Below are positions 54,539 through 63,972 of a stretch of DNA of 64,000 nucleotides, piece by piece (position 1 is the stretch's first letter; each line of letters begins with the position of its first letter). The translations under genes were made by a program, and so were the position numbers. Under the pieces are notes generated by a model. The model searched no databases, was not told where the DNA came from, and worked only from the letters and a program-made list of their open reading frames with translations. The stretch covers positions 2,542,001 through 2,606,000 of the forward strand of contig NZ_CP039731.1 in NCBI RefSeq assembly GCF_005155025.1, in the 5' to 3' direction. Source of the stretch: Aquitalea aquatilis (GTDB taxonomy: Bacteria > Pseudomonadota > Gammaproteobacteria > Burkholderiales > Chromobacteriaceae).

Positions 54539-57500
54539 ATGCGAAAAGCATCTTTAAATCATGTGTTTAGAGTGGTCTGGAATTCAACTAGCGGTTGCTG
54601 GGTTGTTGTTTCCGAAATAGCAAAAAACCATTGCAAAAAGAGCAGTAAGGTGGCTGGTGTTATCGCTTCTGCTTTCTTGATTTCCAATAGTGTATGGGCG
54701 GATGCGCCGATAGCCGTCGACTTAGACACTTATTTTGCTAATTCCACTGTCCTCAATGGAAATGGCGGGACAGGTTGCATGGTCGGTGTGTCTGCAGCCT
54801 CCTGCGGTCAGAACCCTACGTCTTCCTCATCAAGCCCGGTAACATTCACCAACTATAAAACTGTAGGCGGAACGGGTAGCGGCGGCGGCGCCGGTTTGGG
54901 CGGTGTACTGTATGTAAACACTGGCTCATCACTGACATTGAACAACGTTCAATTTACAGGTAATACCGTGCAAGGTGGTGCAGGCGGCATCGGTACGATT
55001 GGAGGTACGTTAAACAATATCAGCAATACTTCGCTTAGCTTCCTAAATGGTTCGAATGGGGCGAATGCTGATTCTAGTTACGCCAGCTACAGTAATGGTA
55101 ATGGTGGTCCTGGTCATGCGGGGGCTGCCGGACTTAATGCAATTGCCAGCGTGGGTGGGAGTGGCGGTAAAGGCGGAGATGGATCGGATGGGGCAACGTC
55201 AACGACTACCTATATCATCAATGCTGCTTTGGCTATCTACAATGGTATTAAAGCAGGCCTGACTACTGCAGATACTGCTGCTTATACTGCACTTGCGGCT
55301 GCTGCTGCTGCAAACCCTTTTACGTCACCACTCGCAGCTCAATTTACAGCTTTAGCAACGGCAAGCGGCTCCGATGCAACAGCAGCAAGTGCTTCGGCTG
55401 CGGCTCAAAGCCTCTATAATACAGCCCTCTCCATACAAGCTTACGAAGCGGGTGCTTTCGGTAATGGCGGGGCCGGCGCAACTGGCGGCAAAGGAGGCAA
55501 TGGTAGTTCCTTTTACGGTGGCGGTGCTGGCGGAAATGGCGGTACTGGTGGTAATGCTGCTTATGATGGCGGCGGTGGAATCGGTGGCGCGGGTGGCGCG
55601 GGTGGCGCGGGTGGCGCAGGCGGCTTCGGGGCCGGCGGCGGCTCCGGTGGTTTGGGGGCGACTGGGGGACGCTCTGAATCCGGTGTTGATGGTGCGACCG
55701 GAGTGAATGGCATAGGTGGTGCAGGCGGGTTTGGTGGTGGTGTAGGATCCAGTGGCACCCAAGGCGGTGGCGGCGGGTCTGGCTATGGCGGTGCCATTTT
55801 TGTAGGTTATGATGCGACTACATCCACCGGCGGCTCCTTGACGATTACCGGCAATGCTTTATTCCGTAACAACACGGTACAGGCTGGTTCCAGCAATAAT
55901 GGCGGCACAGCCGGTCAGGCTGCCGGGGCTGATATCTTTATCATGCGCGGAGCAAATGTGACACTGGCTCCAGGTGCTGGCAATACCATCCGGATTGAAG
56001 ATGGCATTGCCGATGATAGCACGGCGAGCATCAATAGCGCTTCTTGGGCATCCGGCAATGGCGCGAATGTGACAATTGCTGGTGGCGGTTTGATTCAATT
56101 TGCGGCACAGAACACCTACACAGGCAAGACTATTATTACCGGTGCAACGCTGGAAACCCAGCTTGATATTGGGATTAACAAAGATAGCAGCATCCTTTTT
56201 GCAGGGCAAGGCGCGATTGGTAGTTTGCAGCCACACTCAAATGCGGGCGTGCTGTTGTTGACTGGGGCAGTGACACGGCTTGCCGGCACTAGCGTGCCGG
56301 GGCAGATTGCCTGGAATGGTGCAGGTGGTTTTGCTGCAGATAGCACAGATGGTCTAGTAGTAAATTTTGGTCGAACTTCTAATTCAGCCAGCAGTGGTCA
56401 GACGTTATTGTGGGGATCTAACTATCTGACGACCAACTCCACACTAGTCTTTGGTTCTGAATACGGCTTGGGCTCTGTGTCCTGGATGAATGCCATCAAT
56501 TTGCAGGGGAATACCGGCAATGTGGTTGTATATGATAGCCAGCAGGTTGTTGATGGCCAAACTGTTGGCGATGCCGCTTATATGCGCGGGAATATTACAA
56601 ATGGTGCTTTGAATGTTGGCTCCGCTGGCTACAGCGGCACTCTCTACCTGACAGGACAGAATGCACTTACTGGTATTGCTGTAAATGCTGGAATCGTTTC
56701 CACCAGCGATGGGGCGATAACCGGTCGTCTGTTTAATAGCAATGGCGGTTATGCGACGGTGCATAGTGGTGGTGAGCTGCAGTTGCAAGGCAGTGAGAAC
56801 GTTACTACGGTTAATGTTGATAATGGTGGCATTTTGCTGACAAAAGCCGGAACGACGTTAACCTCGACTAGTGGTATTAATAATAGCGGCACCATGGTGC
56901 TTGCAGGTAACTTGAGCACTACGACAGTTACCAATAATGTGTCAGGCAATTTCACCAATACTGGGACAATTAACGCTACTGGTGTTGTGAATAATGCAGG
57001 AACTTGGTCTCAGGGTTTCCTAACAAACTCTGCGAGTGATCTACAAGTTACTGATAATGCCAATATCAGCGCAGCAAGTGTTGTAAACACGGGGAGCTGG
57101 GGTGTTGTCGGTACGCAAAAGATTGCGACACAATCTCTTACCGGTAATGGCACATTCCAAATCACCAACGAGACTGGCGGCACCTCATCTACTAGCGAGC
57201 TAACCGTCGCTCTATCGGGTGATTCTACCTATGCTGGTACCTTTACTGGTGATGGTTCGCTGAACAAAACTGGCACCGGAGTGCTGACCTTGACGGGTGC
57301 AAACACCAATACAGGAGGCACTACTGTCAGCGCAGGTACGATTGATACTGCTGGTGGCGGCACCTTGGCTGATACCGGTGCGTTGACCATTCTCAGTGGT
57401 GCCACATTCAAGGCCAATACCGTGGATACGGTAGGCGCAGTCAGCAATGCCGGTACCTATGATGTCAACACCAATCAGACAGTCGCCACATTGCAAAACA

Positions 57501-60500
57501 ATGTAGGTGGGGTGACCAATCTACAAGCAGATCTCTCCGCAGCTGGTACGGTAACGAATAATGGCACGGTGAATGTTACCGGCGAGCATCGCATCAATGC
57601 AGTGGGGTTTGCTGGCTCGAATATAGGCGTAGTCAATTTGGATAGCGCCAGTGATGTGCTGACGATCAACCAAAGTGGCAACTCTACCTATGCTGGTACC
57701 TTTACTGGTGATGGTTCGCTGAACAAAACTGGCACCGGAGTGCTGACCTTGACGGGTGCAAACACCAATACAGGAGGCACTACTGTCAGCGCAGGTACGA
57801 TTGATACTGCTGGTGGCGGCACCTTGGCTGATACCGGTGCGTTGACCATTCTCAGTGGTGCCACATTCAAGGCCAATACCGTGGATACGGTAGGCGCAGT
57901 CAGCAATGCCGGTACCTATGATGTCAACACCAATCAGACAGTCGCCACATTGCAAAACAATGTAGGTGGGGTGACCAATCTACAAGCAGATCTCTCCGCA
58001 GCTGGTACGGTAACGAATAATGGCACGGTGAATGTTACCGGCGAGCATCGCATCAATGCAGTGGGGTTTGCTGGCTCGAATATAGGCGTAGTCAATTTGG
58101 ATAGCGCCAGTGATGTGCTGACGATCAACCAAAGTGGCAACTCTACCTATGCTGGTACCTTTACTGGTGATGGTTCGCTGAACAAAACTGGCACCGGAGT
58201 GCTGACCTTGACGGGTGCAAACACCAATACAGGAGGCACTACTGTCAGCGCAGGTACGATTGATACTGCTGGTGGCGGCACCTTGGCTGATACCGGTGCG
58301 TTGACCATTCTCAGTGGTGCCACATTCAAGGCCAATACCGTGGATACGGTAGGCGCAGTCAGCAATGCCGGTACCTATGATGTCAACACCAATCAGACAG
58401 TCGCCACATTGCAAAACAATGTAGGTGGGGTGACCAATCTACAAGCAGATCTCTCCGCAGCTGGTACGGTAACGAATAATGGCACGGTGAATGTTACCGG
58501 CGAGCAGCAACTGAGTACTACCGGTCTTGGTGGCAGCTCAACCAACGCTCACATTACTGCCGGAACAAGCGGTAGCACTACTTCACTGACCTTGGTCCAA
58601 TCCGGCAACTCGACTTATGCCGGTCAGATTGACGGAGCCGGCTCATTCATAAAGGAGGGGGAAGGTACGCTGACCTTGAGTGGCAATGCTGGTGCGGTCA
58701 ACTTGGGTAATAAGCTGGTTATCAATGCAGGCATTGTAAGTTTGGCAACGGCGAATATCCTTGCTAACACTATGGATGTACAGGTGAATAGCAGTACTGT
58801 AGGAAATATCACGACAACTGGCACCCTACAATTGCTTAACGGCGATCAGTCCATTGCTGCATTGGGTGGGGCAGGTGCTATTGATTTAGAGAATGGTAAT
58901 CGGCTGATTGTTCAGAATGGTGGCGAATTCACTGGTACGGTGACTGGTTCTGGTACTTTGGATATTCGTAGCGGAAGCTTTACGGTTAACAATCACCTCG
59001 ATTCGACTGACCCCAATAGTATTCTCTCGATCGGTAATAATGCTGGAAACATCGGTGCGACTGCGACTGTAAATAGTGGTGACACACTCAACTACCCAAA
59101 TATTAATCTTCAGAATCATGGCGGTTTGGTTGTAAATGGCACTGTCAACGCAACCAATACTAATCTGTCTGCTAACTCTTTGTTAGAAGTGCAGAGCCGC
59201 GGCACTATGACAACGAATGGTCTGACACTGACCAATAACAGTACTGCCGATGTCTTGGGGAAGCTGAATGCCACTACCATAACAGTTAATGGCTCAAGCA
59301 GCGGATCTGCCACTTTGCATCTGGGGAATGGGCAGGCGCTTAATAATGGAGGCACAGCGGGTGTCGTCATTGCTGACTCTACCACTATTACTAACGGTAC
59401 ACTTTCTGGTAATGGTTCGCTTTCAGGTAGAGTACTGTTTGCCAGTGGTTCTGTGCTGAGCCCAGGTAATTCTCCAGGCTTGCTCACACTTAGTGGGGAT
59501 GTGACACTTGGTAGTGGATCAGTTTCTCTGATGCAAGTAGAAGGTGTTGCCGGTTCGCGTGTTGCGGGTACGGATTATGATCAAGTGCAAGTGGGTGGCA
59601 AGCTGGCTATTCAGAGCGGAGCGACCTTAGCCATTACCAAACTATCAGGGGATGAGCTGGCACAAGATGAAAAGCTGCATATTTTCTCTTTCGGCGATGG
59701 CAAAGTCAGTGGCCAGTTTAGTTCAGTTACTTCAGGCTTAACTAATGAGGTGATTTATAACATTGCTACTGGCACCGCAATCGGTATGGGCGCGAACGGG
59801 TATTCTAGTTTCTTGCAACGCGTAGCCAAGACTGATAACGAATCTGCAATTCTGAGTGCTCTAAATGTTAATTCAACGGGTGGTGTTAAGCAGTTCTATG
59901 GCGGATATCTGCTCGATCGGTTGGCCGATGCTGATTCGAATGGAAACACCAATGATGTGTTTGCTCGCTTCTCCCCTGAAGCCTATGCAGTCCTGTCTGA
60001 TCAAGTGCGAGGCGCTATGTTTGACTCTGCTCCTAGCCTGCTTGATGACATCAGTAAGGGGAGTTTGGGTGGCTCGGCTGCAGCTTACTATGACACGCAG
60101 AGTACCTCTCTCGGTCAGCAGTATGCTAAATACAGCTTGTCGACGCAGGGCATCCGTTTAGGCTATAGCCGCGAATTCTCTTCTGGCACCGTGGGCAGTA
60201 TTAGTGCCAGCGTGGGTGACTACTCAACCAGTAGCAACTACCTGAGTGGTAAGGCCAATGGTGTTGCGGTAACTCTGGCCATGGCCCATCACTTGCCTTC
60301 AGTGTTTGATGGACTTTATCTCTTTGGTCGTACTGGTGTCGTTTATCAAAACAATGATATGACCCGTACTACCAATCTTGGGGTGGCTAAGGCTGATGGA
60401 GTCGCATCTCAAGGCGCTTTTGCCGGTATAGGTATGGGTTACTTAACAGAATTCTCTGGGATTCGCGTGCGTTCCTCCCTTGAGGCTACAAGTTACCGGA

Positions 60501-60871
60501 CCAGTGTTGATGGCTTTAATGAAAGCAACGCGCAGTCAGTGACAGATGCATTACATATTAACAGTCAGACACAGCGTGGTAATGGCTTGATCTTTGATCT
60601 AGCTGGTAGCGGTAAGCTCAGTGATCGTTTTGACTACGATGCTGGTGTACGTTGGACAAGTTTCGAGCAGTCTAACCATACCATCAGTGCTACGGTCAAT
60701 ACTGAAGTGACGCCATTCTCTGTCAGTACCCCAGGCGTCAAGCAGCATCAGCTCAGTGTTAATAGTGGTTTGAGCTACCGTCTCGATAAGGGAGAGAATG
60801 TTCGACTGGATTTACGTTCTGCCTTGTCTAATGGCACTGCGGTGAATCTCATTTACCAAAACCGTTTCTAA
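54539..60871 (+). CDS. Giant ESPR-type autotransporter adhesin
   Basis: The 2110-residue protein begins with an extended signal peptide region (MRKASLNHVFRVVWNSTSGCWVV...) cleaved near VWADA. The passenger has Gly/Asn/Ala-rich PGRS-like sequence at about residues 110-420 and then many beta-helix repeats with GTLTLSG- and GTTVSAG-type strings (autotransporter-associated repeats). Three near-identical 153-residue repeats start at about residue 896. The C-terminal ~280 residues are the autotransporter barrel ending NLIYQNRF (terminal Phe). It is secreted through its own barrel, and adhesion or biofilm formation is likely. ATG 54539 has GGAAA upstream. GC content looks lower than in the nos region, which suggests acquisition. 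Confidence 0.9.
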   Translation: MRKASLNHVFRVVWNSTSGCWVVVSEIAKNHCKKSSKVAGVIASAFLISNSVWADAPIAVDLDTYFANSTVLNGNGGTGCMVGVSAASCGQNPTSSSSSPVTFTNYKTVGGTGSGGGAGLGGVLYVNTGSSLTLNNVQFTGNTVQGGAGGIGTIGGTLNNISNTSLSFLNGSNGANADSSYASYSNGNGGPGHAGAAGLNAIASVGGSGGKGGDGSDGATSTTTYIINAALAIYNGIKAGLTTADTAAYTALAAAAAANPFTSPLAAQFTALATASGSDATAASASAAAQSLYNTALSIQAYEAGAFGNGGAGATGGKGGNGSSFYGGGAGGNGGTGGNAAYDGGGGIGGAGGAGGAGGAGGFGAGGGSGGLGATGGRSESGVDGATGVNGIGGAGGFGGGVGSSGTQGGGGGSGYGGAIFVGYDATTSTGGSLTITGNALFRNNTVQAGSSNNGGTAGQAAGADIFIMRGANVTLAPGAGNTIRIEDGIADDSTASINSASWASGNGANVTIAGGGLIQFAAQNTYTGKTIITGATLETQLDIGINKDSSILFAGQGAIGSLQPHSNAGVLLLTGAVTRLAGTSVPGQIAWNGAGGFAADSTDGLVVNFGRTSNSASSGQTLLWGSNYLTTNSTLVFGSEYGLGSVSWMNAINLQGNTGNVVVYDSQQVVDGQTVGDAAYMRGNITNGALNVGSAGYSGTLYLTGQNALTGIAVNAGIVSTSDGAITGRLFNSNGGYATVHSGGELQLQGSENVTTVNVDNGGILLTKAGTTLTSTSGINNSGTMVLAGNLSTTTVTNNVSGNFTNTGTINATGVVNNAGTWSQGFLTNSASDLQVTDNANISAASVVNTGSWGVVGTQKIATQSLTGNGTFQITNETGGTSSTSELTVALSGDSTYAGTFTGDGSLNKTGTGVLTLTGANTNTGGTTVSAGTIDTAGGGTLADTGALTILSGATFKANTVDTVGAVSNAGTYDVNTNQTVATLQNNVGGVTNLQADLSAAGTVTNNGTVNVTGEHRINAVGFAGSNIGVVNLDSASDVLTINQSGNSTYAGTFTGDGSLNKTGTGVLTLTGANTNTGGTTVSAGTIDTAGGGTLADTGALTILSGATFKANTVDTVGAVSNAGTYDVNTNQTVATLQNNVGGVTNLQADLSAAGTVTNNGTVNVTGEHRINAVGFAGSNIGVVNLDSASDVLTINQSGNSTYAGTFTGDGSLNKTGTGVLTLTGANTNTGGTTVSAGTIDTAGGGTLADTGALTILSGATFKANTVDTVGAVSNAGTYDVNTNQTVATLQNNVGGVTNLQADLSAAGTVTNNGTVNVTGEQQLSTTGLGGSSTNAHITAGTSGSTTSLTLVQSGNSTYAGQIDGAGSFIKEGEGTLTLSGNAGAVNLGNKLVINAGIVSLATANILANTMDVQVNSSTVGNITTTGTLQLLNGDQSIAALGGAGAIDLENGNRLIVQNGGEFTGTVTGSGTLDIRSGSFTVNNHLDSTDPNSILSIGNNAGNIGATATVNSGDTLNYPNINLQNHGGLVVNGTVNATNTNLSANSLLEVQSRGTMTTNGLTLTNNSTADVLGKLNATTITVNGSSSGSATLHLGNGQALNNGGTAGVVIADSTTITNGTLSGNGSLSGRVLFASGSVLSPGNSPGLLTLSGDVTLGSGSVSLMQVEGVAGSRVAGTDYDQVQVGGKLAIQSGATLAITKLSGDELAQDEKLHIFSFGDGKVSGQFSSVTSGLTNEVIYNIATGTAIGMGANGYSSFLQRVAKTDNESAILSALNVNSTGGVKQFYGGYLLDRLADADSNGNTNDVFARFSPEAYAVLSDQVRGAMFDSAPSLLDDISKGSLGGSAAAYYDTQSTSLGQQYAKYSLSTQGIRLGYSREFSSGTVGSISASVGDYSTSSNYLSGKANGVAVTLAMAHHLPSVFDGLYLFGRTGVVYQNNDMTRTTNLGVAKADGVASQGAFAGIGMGYLTEFSGIRVRSSLEATSYRTSVDGFNESNAQSVTDALHINSQTQRGNGLIFDLAGSGKLSDRFDYDAGVRWTSFEQSNHTISATVNTEVTPFSVSTPGVKQHQLSVNSGLSYRLDKGENVRLDLRSALSNGTAVNLIYQNRF
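57226..58506. repeat. Three tandem 459-bp repeats in the autotransporter gene
   Basis: Copies begin at about 57226, 57685 and 58144. The first two are full length (459 bp, 153 residues) and the third breaks off at about 58506, where GEHRINAV becomes GEQQLSTT. They are almost identical in DNA, so copy number could change by recombination. Confidence 0.95.
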
Positions 60872-60889
60872 CTCTGTAGTAATCTGGGG

Positions 60890-60925
60890 GGAGGGGGCGG
60901 CCTACATAGGCTGTTCTCTCCTTTT
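60890..60925 (+). terminator. Terminator after the autotransporter gene
   Basis: An imperfect 15-bp stem allowing G-U pairs (60890-60904 with 60107+800 i.e. 60907-60921) is followed by TTTT. It lies 19 bases after the stop. Confidence 0.55.
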
Positions 60926-60948
60926 ACATTATGGCTGTAAATATCCTG

Positions 60949-60971
60949 TGAATTGCCCCCTCCTTTCCTAG
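60949..60971. repeat. Solo IS3-type end
   Basis: TGAATTGCCCCCTCCTTTCC then TAG closely matches the outer end of the miniature IS3 element (TGAATCGCCCCTCCTTTCC). No element is attached, so it is a footprint. Confidence 0.6.
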
Positions 60972-61084
60972 CAGGCTGTTGAAATACCCAGCAGACGAGC
61001 TTATGCCTGCCTTTACGTGCTCATGACGCCGCCTTGGGGTTTGCCTGTCATTCAACCCAAGATCTGTCATGCATGGTGCTTCAG

Positions 61085-61560
61085 GGGGGATTTCCCCAAT
61101 ATTTACCCCCTCATGCCACCTGCGGACGCAATGCTGCCAATGAGCGCAGCCGCGTCAGGTTGTAGGCCGCCATCGTCAGCGTCAGCAACTGATCCACCTT
61201 GGCCAAACCTCACACTATCACCTGACGGATCGGGCCGATCGTCTTTCCCCAGCCGAAACACTGTTCGATGCATTTGCGTCGTCACTGGCTCAGCGCGTAG
61301 TACGACCATCAATCGTGCTGCCTCCCGTTCGCCGTGTATTACACGCCACATGCGGCGTCACCTTCATCTTCCGGCATGTGCTGACGAAGCCACGTGTGTC
61401 GTGGTTTTTGTCAGCCCCGACAGTTACGCGGGCATCCGGTCGGCAAACATCAGCCAGCATGGTGGTCGCCACATCCCGTTTAGCATAGCTATCAGCGGTG
61501 CTGGCGCGCACATTGACCACTAGACCATGACGATTATCTGTCAGCACGTTGAGTCGTCTA
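61085..61560 (-). pseudogene. IS5-family transposase remnant
   Basis: Minus-strand translation gives LTDNRHGLVVNVRAS, RDVATTMLADV, VTVGADKNHDTRGFV and IDGRTTR, then a stop. In another frame CIEQCFGWGKTIGPIRQV and LTMAAYNLTRLRSL follow. This is the C-terminal half of an IS5 transposase broken by a stop and frameshift. The N-terminal half is missing. The stretch 60972-61084 and 61561-61679 holds nothing else recognised. Confidence 0.75.
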
Positions 61561-61679
61561 CGATGATGTCAGATGTGAACGGCTTGTGTCTTGGTTTCGT
61601 GTGATTAACCGTTTGATGAACGTAAACATGGCGGGCTCCTTGGCCTGTATGGTCTACATAAGATAGGCACCATGAAATA

Positions 61680-61710
61680 AAAAAGCGCTACCTTATGGAG
61701 CGCTTTTTTA
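61680..61710. terminator. Bidirectional terminator after the H-NS gene
   Basis: AAAAAAGCGCT (61680-61690) pairs with AGCGCTTTTTT (61700-61710). It lies just downstream of the H-NS gene on the minus strand and could work both ways. Confidence 0.85.
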
Positions 61711-61726
61711 CTGGTATTCAGTACGA

Positions 61727-62035
61727 TCAGATTGCCAGATCTTCCAGGCTAAAACCTTCATCCAACAGGGATTGTACCCATACCGGCTTACGGCCACGGC
61801 CAGTCCAGGTCTGGGACTCATCATTCGGGTTCTTGTACTTGGCTTCTACTGGTTTGCGCACACTAGCAGTGGCCTTGCTCAGTACGTCATCCAGGCTCAG
61901 GCCATGAAGCTTTACCAGCTCCAAGATCTGTTTCTTGGCATCTGCTTTTTCAGCAGCTTGTTGCTGCTCGATAGCAGTAGCAATTTTAGTATGCAGGTCT
62001 TGCAGTTCAGCAAAGCTCAGTTCAGACAGATTCAT
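61727..62035 (-). CDS. hns: H-NS-family nucleoid protein
   Basis: This 102-residue protein has an N-terminal coiled-coil oligomerisation part (LSFAELQDLHTKIATAIEQQ). The C-terminal DNA-binding loop is TWTGRGRKPVW with the RGRKP hook. ATG 62035 has GGAG six bases upstream. H-NS proteins silence AT-rich acquired DNA. This copy sits between an IS-rich segment and an AT-rich island with inovirus-type genes, so it may silence them or its own island. Confidence 0.9.
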   Translation of the reverse strand: MNLSELSFAELQDLHTKIATAIEQQQAAEKADAKKQILELVKLHGLSLDDVLSKATASVRKPVEAKYKNPNDESQTWTGRGRKPVWVQSLLDEGFSLEDLAI

Positions 62036-62105
62036 TTTTGTCTCCATGGTAAGTATGCTCTGCATTTCAGCAGGCGCTATCCATTAAGTCAAGAAAACTA
62101 ACCAT

Positions 62106-63203
62106 TTAACGAATTAATTTGTGTTTCAATTGGGCTGAGCAGCCAAATGTCCTGATATTTTGTGCTGTAAGCCCCATTGCAGCCCCATCTAGGGCTATTG
62201 CAGCTGCGATCTGAGTGTCTTCTTTGGCTAGGTAGGGTAAAACACGCTCAAGCAAGTAGCGGCGTTTCTGTGAGCTTCTAAGATCTATCCTGCCTAATCC
62301 ACAATACTGATATTTGGCCTTGTCCCGATTGCAGTTGTAATAGCTACCTTTCCCATGCGTAATCGTCTTGATCCAGTATTGACCGATCTGATCGGCATAG
62401 TAGCAATCATTCTGGACCTTGTTGCCATCGAAGATAAAAACGCAGTGTGCATGGTAGTTACATTCTTCCGCGTATTCGATTGACCATACCCACCCTAAGC
62501 AGTGTTGAAAGATATTTGGCTTATGGCGATGATTCTTCCATAAAGCATGCACAGCCTGATGGAATGTAAAAATGCTACTGGTCTTTTGATACGGCTCCTT
62601 CAAAGATAAATCGACACGAACAACAAGTACGCGTGGATAGCCTGCTGGCTCACAGGACTGAATAAAACGCTTTGCTGTTGCGTAATGATCGCTTTGCATT
62701 GCACGCCATACAGCAACCTGTTTTTGAATGCTAGGAGCCGATGCTTCACGTTGATACTCTGCAATTGCTTGATTGAGTTGCTCAGCAACGACTTTACCAT
62801 CAGCAAGTACCCTGCCAAGCTCCATAGAGCGGCATTCAAGCGCGTCAAGCTTAGTAGTAATTAACTCCACAAAAGGGTGAATAAAAACGTCAGGAAATGC
62901 ATTGGTAAAGTAGTGTGACCTAGGTGTGCTGATCAGCCTGCTAGCATAGTCTATATCGTCAGGGTTAGTGGTTGTGACAGTAGCTAACGACTTTCCTTTG
63001 TTACTAATGGCAAGAATGGGTAAGTCTGCTTTAAAAAGCCATTCAGCGAGTTCAATTGTTCTACGGTATGCCAGAATGTGGCTGGCAATAGTAGGACCAG
63101 TGTGTTGCTGTAGAAGAGGGTGGTTGATTCTGCTTAAGATTAGCTCTTCCTGTGCTCCTGGTGACAGAGTGTAATTGTCTCTATTGATTGTGGACTTATT
63201 CAT
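62106..63203 (-). CDS. Inovirus Gp2-like (YagK/YfjJ) replication-type protein
   Basis: The 365-residue protein fits the inovirus Gp2 / YagK-YfjJ family in its C-terminal half: VRVDLSLKEPYQ, GWVWSIEYAEECNYHAHCVF split around residues 238-258, then IGQYWIKTITHGKGSYYNCN and YQYCGLGRIDLR. The HAH triad recalls HUH-type Rep proteins, which nick DNA for rolling-circle replication. ATG 63203 starts a frame with no strong ribosome site. It lies in AT-rich DNA with a shorter paralog upstream. It may be a relic of an inovirus or satellite. Confidence 0.75.
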   Translation of the reverse strand: MNKSTINRDNYTLSPGAQEELILSRINHPLLQQHTGPTIASHILAYRRTIELAEWLFKADLPILAISNKGKSLATVTTTNPDDIDYASRLISTPRSHYFTNAFPDVFIHPFVELITTKLDALECRSMELGRVLADGKVVAEQLNQAIAEYQREASAPSIQKQVAVWRAMQSDHYATAKRFIQSCEPAGYPRVLVVRVDLSLKEPYQKTSSIFTFHQAVHALWKNHRHKPNIFQHCLGWVWSIEYAEECNYHAHCVFIFDGNKVQNDCYYADQIGQYWIKTITHGKGSYYNCNRDKAKYQYCGLGRIDLRSSQKRRYLLERVLPYLAKEDTQIAAAIALDGAAMGLTAQNIRTFGCSAQLKHKLIR

Positions 63204-63441
63204 CGCTTACACCCTTGGATTGGTTTGTTACTTCCTAATCATTAAGTTATGAATGATATTTATAACTAAGTTATATATAAATACTGCAAGTAATAATAAA
63301 TGTATACCACATTGTTCTTGTGATGAGGATGTGTTTAATGTAGTGTTATTTTCCTTTCATTGGTTGAACTCTTTTTTGAAATTGCTATAAATTATTCAAT
63401 TGAGTATGTACATACTTATTCCTTGGTGAGATTGTATTGTT
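63204..63441. other. AT-rich intergenic region
   Basis: This very AT-rich stretch has many TTATATATAA-like words. It fits a promoter region or an H-NS target. No gene was found. Confidence 0.4.
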
Positions 63442-63972
63442 TTAATATTTTAACCATGATCCAACTGTTTGTAATTTGTGTCTTTTGATGTTATTTGTTT
63501 CTAACAATACATCGGGGACGCACAGTCGAAAGTCCTGGTCAATGAGGCTGTACATCGGCAATACATTATTGCAAAACTGATCGTATTCTTGTTGATTTGG
63601 AAAATCATGAGTTCCTATTCCCATTTTTCGATAATGTGATAATTCCTCTTCGCAATTAGTCACTGTTCCCTTTCCTCTTAGGATGGTGTATTTCCAATGC
63701 TCCACTACTTCTTCAAGAATTTCACTTTCTGTTTCGTTATCTGTGCCGGTATAGAAGATCATGCAGTGATAATAAAACCCTTTCCGTTCTAGATATTGAA
63801 GGTGCCAAATGAGGCCATGAATAGTTGCAGGCAGCTTCTTGTTACGAATGGCTTTTAGTAAATCATCTAACGAGTCGGACAGGAGGCGTAGATCATTTGT
63901 ATTAAAAGGTTGGTTGGTAGTGCTGAGATCAAACCTGGATATGGTCGGTGTATGATCTGTGTTTTTGAGCAT
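63442..63972 (-). CDS. Short divergent Gp2-like protein
   Basis: The 176-residue protein shares the order of motifs with the Gp2-like protein next to it: WHLQYLERKGFYYHCMIFY, then EHWKYTILRGKGTVTNCEE and SHYRKMGIGTHDF. It lacks the long N-terminal region. Where the longer protein has HAH this one has YHC, so a nicking activity is doubtful. It may be a decayed copy or a regulator of replication. Confidence 0.55.
   Translation of the reverse strand: MLKNTDHTPTISRFDLSTTNQPFNTNDLRLLSDSLDDLLKAIRNKKLPATIHGLIWHLQYLERKGFYYHCMIFYTGTDNETESEILEEVVEHWKYTILRGKGTVTNCEEELSHYRKMGIGTHDFPNQQEYDQFCNNVLPMYSLIDQDFRLCVPDVLLETNNIKRHKLQTVGSWLKY

Noticed and set aside
55352-58414. Repeated minus-strand frames opposite the autotransporter repeats
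   Set aside because: They recur with the 459-bp period and are shadows of the repeated coding strand, without start sites.
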